Shown: piece by piece, positions 45,572 through 59,849 of the stretch
Position numbering within the stretch: position 1 is the stretch's first letter
Layout: each line of letters begins with the position of its first letter
Assembly: GCA_965153455.1 (NCBI GenBank)
Contig: OZ234504.1
Span: 744,001-808,000 of the forward strand
From: Sphagnum compactum
Taxonomy: Eukaryota > Bryophyta > Sphagnopsida > Sphagnales
Length of the DNA stretch: 64,000 nt
Direction of reading: 5' to 3'
Program-made: the position numbers and the translations under genes
Notes under the pieces: model-generated
The model's database searches: none
Seen by the model: only the letters and a program-made list of their open reading frames with translations
What the model was told of the DNA's origin: nothing

Positions 45572-48500
45572 CTTAACATTTCCTCTTGAAACCCGTTTTT
45601 TCCTCTTTGTGCAGGCACCCTTTGCTGCCTCATTACAGAAGCTTCCTAATGGGTGCCAGTGACATCATCACTCCGGCTGCATATACTGGATTACATATTT
45701 ATTATCAGTCCATTGTCTCCATAAAGACATAGTAATTAATTCTTTGTTAGTGCATGCTCTCCTGAGAGCTCTAATTTTTACAGAGGAATTCTCATGCACA
45801 CATTCTTTAACTTTCTAAAATGGGTGATTTGGCAATCACAAAGAAGTCATACTTTCATTGCTCTATTGTGCTATGTACAAAGACATGTACCCCATTACTT
45901 GCTTCAATTTGCCAATTTTGACACTTGGGTCTGGGAACTCCAAGGTGCTTTAAGCCTAAGGCTGAATTTTGAGCTCTTGACACTGATTATCAACTATCCC
46001 ACCAATTTGTGTTTTGAATTTCTCTTCTGGCCATACTCTAACTTGAAGCAGCAAAGTGGTCTACCTTCCTTCAAGACACTGGGTGGCTGGGTGGGTGGCG
46101 CCAGGACAGCATGGGTGGCACATGATCAAGAACTGACATAGGAGGCGCTGTTACTGGCAAGCAGAGGACAAGACATCTGTCAAGTCCTAACAAGCAACAC
46201 TGCTGGACAATAGTAAAAGAGATGAAACAACCATCTGTACCTAGCGGGAAGCCCAGTAATAACACACAGAGTGCACTTTGGATCTGCATGAGCATCAATC
46301 AATCCAGTTCTAACATATCTCACAAAAGGCAAAACTCAACTCTTCTATACATGTACGAAGTCCCAAGACAAAGCAAGGACTTGAGAACTTTCACAATCAG
46401 AAGAACATATCTATGCAATCACAGAGAAAACTCGGCAACAACACTTTGAAGGTAACTGTTCTGTCAGTTCCAGCAAGCCCAAAACTAACACAACAAGAAT
46501 GAGTGTGGTCAAAACCTTATGGACATCCCTCACAAAGTGTCAACTATCACCATCATCACAAATGGCGGTGAAAACCTGCCATGACTCCCTACAGACTCCA
46601 TCAGCTCCCCCAGTGGGGCTGTAGATAAGACTACAATAATCCAACCCATATTTCAGGCAAACCGGTATACAAACATCTGCATCCTGAAATCCTGTCAAGT
46701 TATTCTGGACACAACAGGAAGCCTAGGTTCAGTCATGTTGTTGGCTAGCACTCAAGAGGCAGAGCTAAAAGAAATGGTCAATAATATCTTCATTCAAGCT
46801 GCGACAAGTTTGTGAGGGTAAAGCATCATTTCATTTTAGCTCATCCCTGTACAAGCAAGCGTCTAAGCATGAAGCAAAGAGAGTCATACTACAAAGGCCT
46901 TAGCTCCACTGTTATGATCTCTAGAACAGCCAGCACTTCGGTGAACTCCGTACTATTAAGTACCTGCCAACAAACTCAAGAAAATAATCAGGTTACTTTT
47001 GTCACTTGAACTATGGTAGCCCTCTACAGTATCTGAGTGTGCAGTTCACAGGAGAACTGCACTGTTTAATGCTTCCCTGTGGACTTTACACCCTGTTTCT
47101 AGGTGGGAAAGAGAAGAAGCCACAAAGCTTTAGTCCACAAGCAAAGCAATCAGACAATTTGATAAAGTAGTATTCATACTTCCTACTTCAAGATGCATAT
47201 ATGCTCACACACTATCTTCAAGAACTGTATCTAATTTAAGGACTGCAATAGATTTCCTTTTGCTTGACCTCCTCCTTGTGTGCAACCATGATTTCTAGAG
47301 ATGCTCAGTTCTGAATCTCCACAACCAAAAGTAACCAAAACATGCACAACCCATCACCTTGAGATGAGGGCATCTGCAACCAATAAAAATCTTGCAGAAT
47401 GTAAGACAGTTGACCCCCACAGAGATTCGAGGCCTCATACTCCTAAGAGTTATGGTTGAATGACAAACTGGGAACAAAGAGTCAAACCTGTTTGAGCAAC
47501 TTTCAAAAGATCTCTTCCTGGCTTAATTTTCTCTCTTTCCTCCCCCTTCTATTTCATGGGCTGCATCAGATCTTTCTTTGTGCTTGATGAACCACACCTT
47601 TCATGAAGGGTTTTGTCCCAGGAGACAACTTCTTCTTTCTTGTTGGATGGGCCTGGATAAAAATACCAATCTATAGATGTCAGCATAAGAAGAAGCTTTC
47701 TGCAATCAGATATTCAAATGATGAGACCTGGAAACAACTGACAGTTTTCAAAGAGTAATGATCCCAATCCAGTAGAATGCATGGATTTCCAAACTAGAAT
47801 GAGCAAAGCTTGATCATCCTTACAATGCCTCTGTTGCAGCATGTATGATCAATGTTTGGAACCCCACTATAAGCGGGTTCCAGACATTCCTGTCTACTAC
47901 TTTACGTCGTGTGATCGTCAATTGTCACAGGTAGGGGCAGAAGGATGTAGCGCATGCTCTGAGTCATCCTTAATATGTCTGATGTGGGTTTCATAGGAGG
48001 TTGGAATGATTGTTAGACACTCAAAATCTGAGCATGAAGATTGAGAAAAATACAGAGATTAAGATTTATGAGCTGTTCCTGCACCCATCAGTTCTTTTCT
48101 GGAGGTCTGGAAATTATGCAAAACTTGTTGCACCCAGTGAAGAAAGACTTATAAGTTCATGTAGCTACTGTACTAGTGGATCAATCTGTAGTGAAGGGGA
48201 ATTAGAAGCCATGCCTGATGAAATTAATGACAAAGATTCATGAAAATTCAAGAACAGTTGTAATCTGAAACAATTTTTGAAGTACACACTAGTATCTTTG
48301 CTACAGAACACACTGTGAAAAAAAAGAAATGATAAAGGCTGCATGTTAATAATTCCAACAACAAAATCCTTGCTGAAAAACTAACATGATCACATACTGT
48401 CTCTGCACTACACACATGATGCATCCAACAGCAGCAAAAACAAATTTGCTATTGTCCTGAAGAGAGAGAGGCTACTGAACAAAGTAGCCTACACTAAGAC

Positions 48501-48574
48501 CACGCAGTACCCAGAAAAATCAAGCACTAGAAGCAAATTCAAAATCCGAGACTAAGTGTATGTGCATCGCAACA
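45572..48574. other. Spacer with exon-like fragment, no gene called
   Basis: After the Sec14 stop the sequence is of mixed composition and somewhat gene-like, but no chain of exons could be built. The best fragment, 47840-47930 (plus), is flanked by TTGCAG and GTAGGG and encodes 30 open codons starting MYDQCLEPHYKRVPDIPVYY. It would join to 47997 and stop at 48044. A minus-strand exon-like piece near 47580-47660 is also open. Neither is recognised. Confidence 0.35.
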
Positions 48575-48781
48575 CCTTGGGCAAACCAGCACCCACATTG
48601 GTACCATGGTAAAAATCCCAAAATTCATTTAAATTATTTCTAAATACTACAAATATGGCATTCTTAGACTAAATCAGGGCCTCAGATTTCGAATCTAACA
48701 CTTTTTGGGGCTTTTAGTGGCCACTCAGAGGCCTCACTCAAGAAGTTGAAGGCAACAACATGGGTGCTGGTTCACCATGGC
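48575..48781. repeat. Inverted repeat pair (possible MITE)
   Basis: AACCAGCACCCA near 48584-48595 has its exact 12-base reverse complement at 48761-48772, with weaker pairing outward, bounding about 200 bp. No coding content. Confidence 0.35.
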
Positions 48782-50734
48782 CTGAAAGAACCACCCTGCT
48801 TCCTATTGTGTCAATGTACTGACCTTAATAAAGTCAAGTAAATGATCAAGTCACTTAAGGTATGGTCAAGAATGCCTGGCCCAGTCTAACTCCTTAAAAT
48901 GACTCCTTAAATTTAAGCTGAGATGTTTTTGATCATCTAAGCCGGTCTAACTCCATCAAATTGAAAATTTTGATCACAAGGGGACACTAATATCCAATGA
49001 ATACAGGACCTTATGAGTCCCAATCTGGTCACTCCAATGGACTATGTATGGAATACCATTTGCTCTGCTATTTTGCCAAGTTCACTTGACCAGTTTCTCC
49101 TTTCCAATTTGCCAAAACCTGAAGTCCACTCCCCTTTTGCCAACTCCACTTTGCAAAAATTCTAAGTCCACACAAAATTTGTGCAGTCATCTAGTCCACA
49201 TAACCACCTTCACATTCCCCAACCACCATCTCCACAGTTGTTATTTTGTTCACTGGGGCAATCCATAAGTTGAAGTGGACCCAACCATATGTGTGAGGTG
49301 CCTCCTCTCCTCTCAAACAAAATCCCAACCAACAACCCTTTTAGAAGCGTAAAGCACTCCAAGAAATTTCTTAAGTGCATGTCGAGGGCACCTTATATCC
49401 ATGAATTTCCCTCCTAGAAATTAGGAGTAGGCATAAGAACCCTCCCATTCATACCCTTATGATCAATGTACATTTGGTTTGAGATAAATTTTGCCTTGTG
49501 CTTTACAATAGGTAAAGCCCATGGGGACATTCCCAAAATGGGAGGCCGGACTCGGCTATCTATCGCCTTGTCCTAGGCCCCTTATTTTGAGAATGCCCCC
49601 ACCCTCGGGCTTCTTTACCCTACACAAAATCAGCTTACAGGTTATTTACACTAGGTAAGGTTTAGGTAAGGTTTACACATGTTTTTGTACATTTATATGT
49701 TGTTGAGTTTGGTTACCAATCTTGTGCAGTTCTCACTTTTTGTGAGAATTATCAGTTCCAATTCTTAGGGTAAAAATTCTAAGAACCAACTTAGCTCCTG
49801 TTTTTGTCCATATTTCAAAGAACTGATCAAGGTTTAAATTATGCAATTTTCGAACTAATGCAATTCTCAGAACCTAGTGATCAAAACTTTTTTTTTTTAA
49901 CAATCCAACTGAAAAAAAATTAAATTTAAATCCTGTTTTCAATCAAAAAATGTACAAAAAGATTAAAAATAATTAGTAGTTGTGCAATGGTTGGGTGCTG
50001 CCTTCAGCACTAAAGTTTTCATTGGAAACTGCAGCCTAGAAACCTGGACCTAGACCTTACTAACACTACCTATTACCTGCCCTAAACCCTTACACTCCTA
50101 ATATTGAGAACCAAATCTGGGTATCTTCATTTACCTTTCTTGTGTATTTAAGGTTGGGAAGGTTGTGAACCTTCACGTAGTTCTCAAAGTGACAATTCTC
50201 ACTTCCTAGAGAACCATTAGCCAGATATCAAAGCGAGTATCATTGGCTATAATAGTTCCTGCTGCTCTTCATGCTGAGAACCAACCTGAAACCTTGGTCG
50301 GTTCTCAACAATGTTTGTGATACCCACCCAATAGTAGTCTTTACTCTAGGTGCTTAACAAAATGAGTCAAGTTATAAGATGCCTACTACATGCAGCTATT
50401 AAGCCTAGTTATTAAACAATGACATTTTTCATCACTTAATGCTTTGAGTTCATTGAAACTTTTGTTCAAAAAAATGGTAAGTGTAGATGTATGGTCAATG
50501 TACCATTGATGTTGAATGATTTTTTTATTGCATGTGTTAATTTCATGACTTTTGGGTTTATATGGTTAACATTTAAAATATCTTTTATTTAATATCTTAA
50601 AAAATTTTTTATATACACATCAGTGAGAAATTTTTTCATGTGCTTGCCCCTATTGTTAAGAAAATGTGTAAAGGTAAAACCATGTTCAAAGATGTCAAAG
50701 GTGCTAATGGTTTATTCCTTTCCCAAGGATAAGG
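48782..50734. other. Intergenic spacer
   Basis: No gene recognised. Contains a stem-loop at 49528-49595 and several short repeats built on GTTCTCA/GAGAAC words between 49.7 and 50.3 kb. Confidence 0.5.
49528..49595. repeat. Imperfect stem-loop with 20-bp arms
   Basis: CATTCCCAAAATGGGAGGCC (49528-49547) pairs with 49576-49595 at 16 of 20 positions around a 28-base loop. It is in a locally GC-richer patch and could be part of a decayed element. Confidence 0.4.
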
Positions 50735-51033
50735 CTAGATAGCACTCATCCATAAACTAGTTATTGGTATGAATAACGTAAAGAAGTGTAACCAACGTTT
50801 GTTGGAGAAAGCAACATCGAAAATTTGGGACCAAAAGCGATTAGCGATAACTGTGGAATAAGTTTCTTCAGATTGGGTTGGATTAAAAGCATGAAATGTA
50901 TTTGTGCCATCACCATCTTCAAAGAAAGTATTTTCCACGGTAGCACCGTGAATAGCACATAGAAGAGAAGCTCCTAATACTCCAACAACTCCCATCGTAT
51001 GAAATGGGTTTAAAGTCCAATTATGAAATCAAA
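50735..51033 (-). pseudogene. psbD: Nuclear plastid-derived fragment of psbD (photosystem II D2)
   Basis: The minus strand encodes an 86-residue open segment of D2 ([55 protein letters not shown]). It extends upstream in frame into NWTLNPFH at about 51010-51033. The fragment covers roughly the middle of the protein, including the His of AIHG that ligands the non-haem iron. It lacks both ends of the gene and stops abruptly in AT-rich DNA, so it is a NUPT and not a gene. Several substitutions relative to the conserved protein show ageing. Where D2 normally has Met-Met after PFH, this copy reads ACG-ATG. Confidence 0.95.
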
Positions 51034-51639
51034 GTTAACATGTGGTTTCAATTTATTGTGACAATCTCAAAATTAAAACTAGATGGCAACCTAATGATTT
51101 TGAAAACTCAATTTAACCTACCCGCCTATGCTACTACCCTACTCCTAGTAGCTAACCCACATTCGTTGTTTCGTTCTAATCATGGATTCATCATTTCCCT
51201 TGAATCACATGTTCCCCATTCACAATTCATCATTCTATTTTTCTTGTCATCCTACATGAAAAATAAATAATCATAAATGAGTTGTTTTTGTCATTGATGG
51301 ATGATAAAGTTCCATATGATAATAACAAAATCATTAGTTCACAATTTATTTCATCCATAGGACATCCATAAAAAAGGATAAAATGATGCAAACATTTGAT
51401 TGTCACTTATATGACTATAAAATGACTACTGTTTAGAATGACATGGACAATGATGACATGGTTTTTCAATGTGATTATCAAATGATTATGTTTAAACATT
51501 GATGTGTGACTCAAAATGACCATTATGTAATGACATGGATAATATTGACATGGAAAATTGCAAGTGACTGTGAAATGATTGGAATATGAATAATTAACTA
51601 GAAAATGATTTATGTGTAATGATATGGATAATGTTGACC

Positions 51640-51790
51640 ACCTATCTACCTACTTACCTACACACCCCTCACCTACCTATTTACATACTACCTACTTGCC
51701 TACCCACCCACTTACTTACCTACCCATTCACCCACCTACCTACCTCCTACTTACCATCTTAGAACTTGTTTATTACCTACCTCATAATCT
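51640..51790. repeat. Degenerate (CCTA)n tetranucleotide array
   Basis: CCTACCTA/ACCTACTT phrases with CCCAC interruptions run for about 150 bp. The 63-residue frame across it is a by-product of the repeat. Confidence 0.85.
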
Positions 51791-54700
51791 TACAATGATA
51801 TGAAATAAACATGTGAAATAAAGAACTTGAAATAATTGGACACTATTTGATGGTATAGTTTGTCATTGTGTAGGTGAAGAGTTAAATTCCTAATACTTGC
51901 AACCTATGTGCATTTCTAAAAGGTTAAAGTAGATAAACTAGATTAAAGTAGTTAAGTTAGATAGGCTAGGGTATCACCTACCTACATACTTGCCTTTTTT
52001 GACCTATTAGCTAGACTCATTACCCACCTATTGAAAATTAATTTTTATAATAATTCAAAAAAGTGATTTTAATTTAGGTATAAATTTGACAAATCAAATG
52101 GTCCGTTGTTTACTAATCATATTTTAATCATTCATTACCATAACACTTCAATAATACATATGATTTGACCTTTAAATTTTGTCTTTTATAACTTAAAAAT
52201 TATCTATTATGACTATAGGATGAAGAATGTCATGTCAAACATTCAATGACTTCTTGTTTTAAATAAATAATCTAAGGGCCCTTTAGTCATACAATGTCTG
52301 ATATGATTATAAAATCAATCATAATGAAGTCAAAAAATTTAAGAATTTTTTCTAATGCACAAGGCTTCTTCCTTTTTATCTTACAATCGTAAACTCCTTT
52401 GTGGTCTCCATGTTCATTAATAGTTGTATTGGATTTAAAAACAATTCAACATTTCTTTCAACCTTCTCCATTTGGGGAGGTTTTGCATTCTTTTGATTTT
52501 TACAAAATTTGAAGTTTTTAAAGTTCTAGGGCTTTTGCACTCCGACCGTTTATGGTCCAAGAGGTTTTTAATGTATGTTAAACATCTAGGTTCAAGGTAG
52601 TTGGAGCTTTTGCACTCTTTGTTGACATTAACACTTGAAGCTTCAAGCATAGAATGAAGGTTATTTTGCTTCAAACACATCAAAGTTAAATTTTTTATAT
52701 TCTTCACATGGTTGTCTTGCTCCACACCCTTTATTTGTTCCTTTGCAATTTTATTGTCAAAACTATATGTAGTTTGTGTTTGCATGATATGTAAACAATG
52801 TGTAGCATTAAAATTATGGATTAGGTCAACTAGTGCTCAAAATGGCTTTGAACTTAGTGGTTGATGGTAGCTATAAAATAGAAACAAGCTAAAAGTTGTG
52901 GTTTGTTTGTGATTTAAAATAAACTTGAAGAACTTGAAGATGCACAACAACTAGTGGCTAAGTGGTTGTGGTGGTGGTCTTTGTTTGTCCAAAGCACTAC
53001 AAAATTGTGGCATGAAAGGTGGGTACCTTTTTCTATGATTTTGTCATTAACTTGAAATATTCATTTTGAAAAAAAAAAAGGAACAGTCAGTGGCAAATTA
53101 TAGGGTATTTGTTGTGAGAAGTAGTTCGTATTTTTGTGTAAATATTGGGAAAATTGCCTTTGTCTTGGATATCCAAAAGAAAAAATATGAAAATTCATTG
53201 ATTGTTGTATCAAACATGTATACATAGATCAATCTTTGTGTTTTCTGGCACATATCTTCATAAATAACACATTGAAATAAGTTTAGGAACCTTAAGAATG
53301 TTGCAACTTTGTGTGAAGCTTGTGAAAAAATTGGTGATTATAACTTCTATATTGGACTACATTCACAAGATGATGTATGTCTCTTGTTATATTAAGTACA
53401 AGTTAATATTTTTTCTATTCAGATTGAAAAATCATGAGTGTTAAACTTCCAAGTTGTGGAAGTTGTTACAAAGGTTTGAACAACATAACTTTTGACATGT
53501 CCTTGACATCAACATTGTGAATTTCATCACTTTGAATAGGAGAATTTTTTGATACCTTGCCAAATGAGTTGGTCTTGAATTGCATTTGGCCCAAACTTTG
53601 CAAAATCTGCCCATGGGAAGAGAGATATAAAATGTTGTTGACCCTCCATGTTTGTAACATATTTTAGAAACAACTAATTGATGATAGTGAAGATGTCCAA
53701 CTCTATGGCCTACAAATGGTTGAAGTAATGTCGGACAAAGCAATCTTGGAAGAATGCTTGTGGGAAAAGCATAATGATTCATATTATGATTTGAGAAAAT
53801 ATAATCTAAAATACAACTAGACAATAGAAAACCTTATGGGAATTGGCAGCACTTGACTAGCTAAAATGTACATTAAGGTGTTTATGTTTGGTAACCCTTA
53901 AACTCCAAACGTGCAATTCAATTATTAATGGTTACATTTATGGCTTGAACCTACTTGCCAACTGAGGTCTCAAATAGTGTTTTTTTTTTGGTGTGATGGT
54001 GTGAATAATTGCCTTAACCCTAAGTCCTCTTCAACATTAGAAAGATAATGAATTAGGTGAATTATGAATGAGTTTGTTGGATTGTTTGCAAATCAATCAA
54101 TAGGTTGTAGAATTTTATTTTTCTCATATGTTCACATGTGGTTTTCAGTGATTCATTATGATTTCTGTCAATTTCAAATTTGATTTTACTACTTAACATG
54201 TGTTTTTCATAATGTTTTTGAAAAGGTATTGAAAATAGTTATTATTTGAATCATAATTTTTTGAAGCATATTTGTATATGGACCATTTGAAGTCATAAAA
54301 TTTGGATAAATCTAGAAAATATACAAAAAATGGCCCACTTGAAGCCATAAACCTTGGACAAATCCAAAGAACATGAGAATTTGATATTTGGAAATTGATA
54401 TTGGCATTTGTGTTTCCTAAAATTATACCTAATAGGGTTCTTGGTTAGTCACAAATTTGTGAAAGTTTTTGTTTTGCAACTTGTTTTTCTTAACTAATCG
54501 TCAAGTTGTTTTGAAATATGAATCAAGAACATTCTTGTGACATTTGAATTGTTTCATGTTCCAATATTGATTTGTCTTTTTGACCACAAAAGATGGGCCC
54601 TTTCATTTTGGGGATTAGTTTAAGTTTATGTCTAGTGAAAAACCTTGTTCGTTGACACATTCCTTTATCCAATCAATAACAACTTGCCAAAATTATTTCA

Positions 54701-55297
54701 TCCATAATCCAAAACTTGAAGTTTATTTTAAGATCAAATTAAAATGTGCATGGATCATAAAACAAATGGTTTGTGAACTTTATGATCTCAAATAATGATT
54801 TTATATGCACAAATTATGTTAAATTTATAAGAAACACAACATATAATAAATTCATATTCTACTTTCTACTTTCGTCTTTTCCAAAACATTGTATCCCTTA
54901 GAGAGGCTTGAAGATGATGACTATTGGGTCAACAACACAAGGGGCTACTAGTGGGGAGGGGAGGGAGATTTTCTAGATTTTTGTGACAAAAAGAGCTAAA
55001 GGTTTGTGTTTCATTAACAACCTTAAGGATATGCAAAGGGTAGAGAGGTTAGTTTGGGGGGAGGGGGTATTTTTCCTATTTATTGTAAATGCCAACAAAT
55101 TGGGTAATCACTTGATAGGATTGACTTAAGTTAACAAGAAATTGGTTGAAAAAGGCAGAAAATGTCCAAGACCTTAATTTAAAATAAACTGTTGTGTTGT
55201 AAGCACTAGATCAATCTAATCTGCTGAAACATTAAATTTTTTGTTAATTAAATCTCGTGACTAAATTCAATCGAAGTTACATGGAACTCATCAACAA
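51791..55297. other. AT-rich intergenic spacer
   Basis: Frames at 52435-52785 and 53441-53824 (both minus) are moderately long but show no domain, codon bias or splice context. No gene called. Confidence 0.5.
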
Positions 55298-56920
55298 TGA
55301 CCACTACCCATACATGTCTGAAACAATAATAACAACATACAACATTTGTCCTTAAGTCATGTGTGCCCATTGGCGAGTAACTATTGTGTTCCATATAGGG
55401 CCCAAAATATGTGAGAAACAAAAATACATTATAAGAAAACAAACTTATATTAGGCTCCATCAAATTTTTAACTTAAAAAACAAGGGTTGGAGGAAAGAGA
55501 GAAACTGGACTAATGAGTAAGTCTCAAGTCTTGTCATTCAAAATTATCCTCGAGAACTTTGGGTTGGCCTTTGTATTCTGCACCCCATGCCTCCTCATTG
55601 CACAGATTCAAACCGTTGGCCCTTCTTGAATATAAAAAGACTGCAAAACAAAAGATAATAACACAACACATTCAAAGCAAAACACACATTCAATTCATCA
55701 ACTTTAGCCAACTTTCAATAAACATTTGTAACACTACTCCAAGTTCCACTCTGCAACATACTTCCCTTAATTCACTTGCAACAATTGAATCTATTGTGTC
55801 TTTAACGAAGTCATCCCTTATGACTCTATATTGTCAGGATACTAGCTACTGTACTTTTGGATCAGCCTAACACATCTTTGATTGTGTGTATATCTCTTTG
55901 CTCCACCTCAACATTACCACCCAGTAGTAATGTTGAGCATGAACAAAGATGTGTGCACAATTAGTTTTGGTGCTTGAGCAAATTCCATCAACAAGAGACA
56001 CAAGAAGCTTGATTGAAGATGAAATTTGGGACACAATTAGGAATTACTTATGTAGCATTTATAGACTGCCACCTTTTAAACAGCAGTTCACAAATCCAAG
56101 CAAAATATATGTATTTCCTCAACTTCATTGCATTTCCATAAAAATGTAGCAAACCAACTTATTTACTCATCCACAATTGAATACAAAATGCTTTCAAAGT
56201 GTCATTTGGGTAGCACTCTGAATCCATATATATGATGATCTTGTGTATGTCACTTTCACCCACAACATTGCTACAAAAACAATGTGTAAAAAACGACTGT
56301 TACATGGGAATCACACTCCCCCATCTGATTTAACCAGAAGCAAAATAAACAGGGATGAAGATATTTGTCCCATGAAAATGAAACAACATGGATTAGATTA
56401 AAGAGAGCCAAAGAAGAACTATACTGTTCCAAAATCAAACAAATTCATTTCATTTTGTTGATTGAAGTACTCGATAATTTCATAAGTTTTGCTCATTCAA
56501 GCCTTCAATTTCTCACCTATTGAAGACATGTCTAAAGAATTTGTTACATCTAAACTCCCTAAATATACATGTGTGTATGTTGATCACCCAAAAAGAAATG
56601 ACATTCCAATGTACTTATCTTGCTAGAAACTCAATGAATCACATACAACCTTGTGGTGGCTGATATAAGTTGAAGTTCATCGAAGTGTTACCATAAGGAT
56701 AGTTAAATTTAATGGAATTGCTAATAAATGCAACTAGTACGTGGAGCAGATAGTTTGGAATACTGCACAAAAGTTAAATATTGCTCTTCAAGTTCAATGA
56801 AGCGCAACACATTCAATTTCAGTTACTTTCCTCAAATGTTTTTTTAAAGAAACTTCTTGAAGAACACTTATTACTTCAAACCAGCAAATTCTACTAATGC
56901 TGTTCAAATTTGGTTTCAGC
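55298..56920 (+). repeat. 1.6-kb direct repeat, copy 1
   Basis: It aligns along its length with 60012-61592 in the same orientation. Shared words include TGACCACTACCCATACA at the start, TTAGGCTCCATCAAA, GAGAACTTTGGG, CCCCATGCCTCCTCATT, ACTTTTGGATCAGCCTAAC, AGCATTTATA, TATGATGATCTTGTGTATGT, ACATGGATTAGATTAAAGAG and TTCAAATTTGGTTTCAGCAA at the end. Copies differ by many substitutions and small indels, so the duplication is old. No conserved reading frame is shared. Confidence 0.85.
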
Positions 56921-57919
56921 AATAAAAATGGGTAGAGTATACTCAGCATTACTACTTTATTCAAGCTTTTACCTGACATGTTGCATTCGTGTCCAAAGAT
57001 TATGCTTATGGTCTTCAAAATCCTTTTATCCCCATCTTAGGAAATGTGTTTTGAAGATCCATCCAGGATGTTGCATGTCATTATACAAGCTGTGGGCTGA
57101 GCACTTGTTTGAGTTATTCATGCTTTATTTGTAACAGGATACCTGCATTTTGCTCATAACACATTTTGCACATTTAACAATACATCTGTTCACTCTCCAA
57201 AGTATTGATTCTGAATTGCTTCCTCAACAACATGAAGGGGCCAGCTTATACTCAGTGGATCAGAAGGGGTGGTGATGCTGTATTTCCTGTAATCTAGCTG
57301 GTGCTAAAAATCTTGGTGCAATTTGGGATAAAGACTCAGTCATTGCCAAATGTGAGAGAGTTCACAACAGCTGCATGCCTGGATATGCCTTGTATTCTAT
57401 CACATAGCTTTCACATGTGGGTTGTCCTGGATACACTACAATGTGCACATCACAAATTTGAAACCCACAGCCTTATATGATGTGGGTGGTCAAAATGTTG
57501 GTTGCAGTAGCGAAATCTGCAAAGTAAGGAAAACACAGCACCAGCAACAAAACCCTGAATTTGGTCATAAACTGGGTGAGATTCCAAAACAAACCTGCAA
57601 AATAATACATTATCATTCAACTGAGGGTGAGGAAACCATCAGGTTTTGTGGTAAATTGAGTTTCATCCTGTCTTCGGCCCCTCTTTCCTTTTTCCTGAGC
57701 TTTGGGGGTGAAAGGAGACCCACAGACAGGGTGACTTTGAAAACTCTATTATCTCCCCTAATACTTGTAAAGCTTTCTGCCTACACGGCAAACATCTCTG
57801 ATTGGGGGATCTACAAGTTCTGAACCCCTAAATCTATCTCCACAGATCACCCAATACATGATACGATGTTGCTGATGAAAGCAGACACAGAGCAAACAAC
57901 ACCTAGTAACCAGTGCATT

Positions 57920-58075
57920 TTTCTGTTTTTTTCATTATCAAAAATTTGGCGAATTTTTTTAAGAATTCAGCAGAACTAGTCAAATTTACCATAAAAGAGA
58001 GTTACCCAAAACTTTCTCAATTTCTTTGTCAAAAATTGATGAAATTCGCCAGGAAAAGAAACACTGCTAGTGACA
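57920..58075. repeat. Dispersed repeat D, copy 1
   Basis: It shares ATCAAAAATTT, AATTTCTTTGTCAAAAA, TGATGAAATTCGCC or TGCTGAAATTTCGCC, and ACTGCTAGTGAC or ACTGCTGGTGAC with 59850-60011. Confidence 0.6.
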
Positions 58076-59849
58076 ATTGTCAGGTACAAAACAAGAAGCA
58101 AGGTTTTCAAAAGGGGGATTGTAAACACTCCCCATTGCCCCTTACCACTTTCTTTGCCACACAGATTTTGCATAATTCTCTCACTTTGATTTGATACAAG
58201 TGTAGCCCATCACCAGAAGTAGCCTCAGGAATGAAAGAACATCAAGGAAGGAAGAAAAATCTTCTTCATCAAAGGAACACATCTTCCTTCTCTACACCTT
58301 CTTAATAATCTTTCATCACTTTGATCCTTTTTTGATGTTGTTTGACGAGGCAATTGTTAAATGCAATTCATGTACACAGATTTGATTCACACATGGAGTT
58401 CAAACTTGTGCATGAATTTTATCATCTTGCTATTTTTGGAGAATGAAAATTTTCAAAAATTTGAATAATTTTCACCCACATGCTAAATTCCATTAACATA
58501 AATTCATCCAATGTGTGGTATAGATAATTTGATGTAAATTATTCCATCAGTTAATTTTACCCTCTTCAATTTCAAAGTCCACCCATGTTGTCAAATTTCA
58601 TCCATGTATTTAATTTCACACATATTGCATTTGTGATCAATTTCAGCCATGTGCATAATAAGTTCATGATTCGTCATCAAGTTTATCCATAATGCCAATT
58701 ACAACTGTGGTAAAATTCAGTCATGAAAATAATATATCCTTGCAATTGCAAAAATATTATATTGAAAATGTCACCCAAAGTATCATTTGGATTGAAGTGG
58801 TCACAATTCATCCATCTATGCACAATTTTCTCTTTGTGATCAGAATCATGCATCATCCATTGATTATATTTTGTTGTTGTACACAACCATAGATAATGCA
58901 AGTTTGTCCCAACAATGACAATGGGATGAGATGCACACTTCATGCATGCAATAGCAATGAAACCCTTAGCCTTCCAATGAAAAATGAGTAAATCCATGAA
59001 TTTATGTGGACTACTTTCGTATATGTGTAGTGGTCATGAAAACTAGATCGATCATAGTTTTCATTTTTGTCTTGCTTATTTTCCATAATATTTTTAGTGC
59101 CATATCTTTATCATAGCCTTTTGGCTATTCTTAACCACCAAAAAAGCCTAATTTGTCATGATTATATTTTTATTTTTTAACATCACATTGACTATAAGGA
59201 ACTCAAAAAGGATCTCACATCAAATGACGACATGTTCTAGAAACCTAATTAAGCATTTTTAAAATTACTACCAAACCAAAACCAATAAGGAAATGTCGAA
59301 ACATGATTTTCAAAATTTTGAAAATCTAATGATATTTTTTCTCCAAAAAATAGTGATTGAATATTCTTTTTTCAAATTTATTTTTCACATTTGTGCAAAA
59401 TTTCAAACCCCAAAAAAAAGACTCATCATGACATGTGTATTTGAATGTTTTCAATCACATTGTCACTTTTTTGAAAAAAGATTTGGGTTTTGTTGATGCA
59501 TGGGAACAATAAGTCAAAAGTCATTTTCTTGGTTTTGCTATTTATTTGGGATTTGACAATTGATTTTTCAAAGTTTTTCTATATTCTTACCATGGTTTTG
59601 TTTGATGTCAAGAAGGTTTTTTGTTCATTTGTGGTTGTGCTAATGCATGGGAGTTCAACTTTCAAGTTATCAATTTTTGGTGTGGTTTTGTTCATGTATG
59701 GGGCAACAACTCATAAACCTTTTGACATTTTTTAGGTTTTGTTAAAGCCTTTTGTTTTGGGGGGTTTTATTACTACATGGGAACAACAAATCATAATAAC
59801 TCAATCTGAGTTAGGTGGAATGCATCAACAATCAACAGTGACCGACAGA

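Noticed and set aside
48010-48243. 77-residue plus-strand frame
   Set aside because: It begins with TTG just after an in-frame TGA and has no recognisable domain.
53441-53824. 127-residue minus-strand frame
   Set aside because: No recognisable family, no splice context, and the overlapping alternative frame is equally open.
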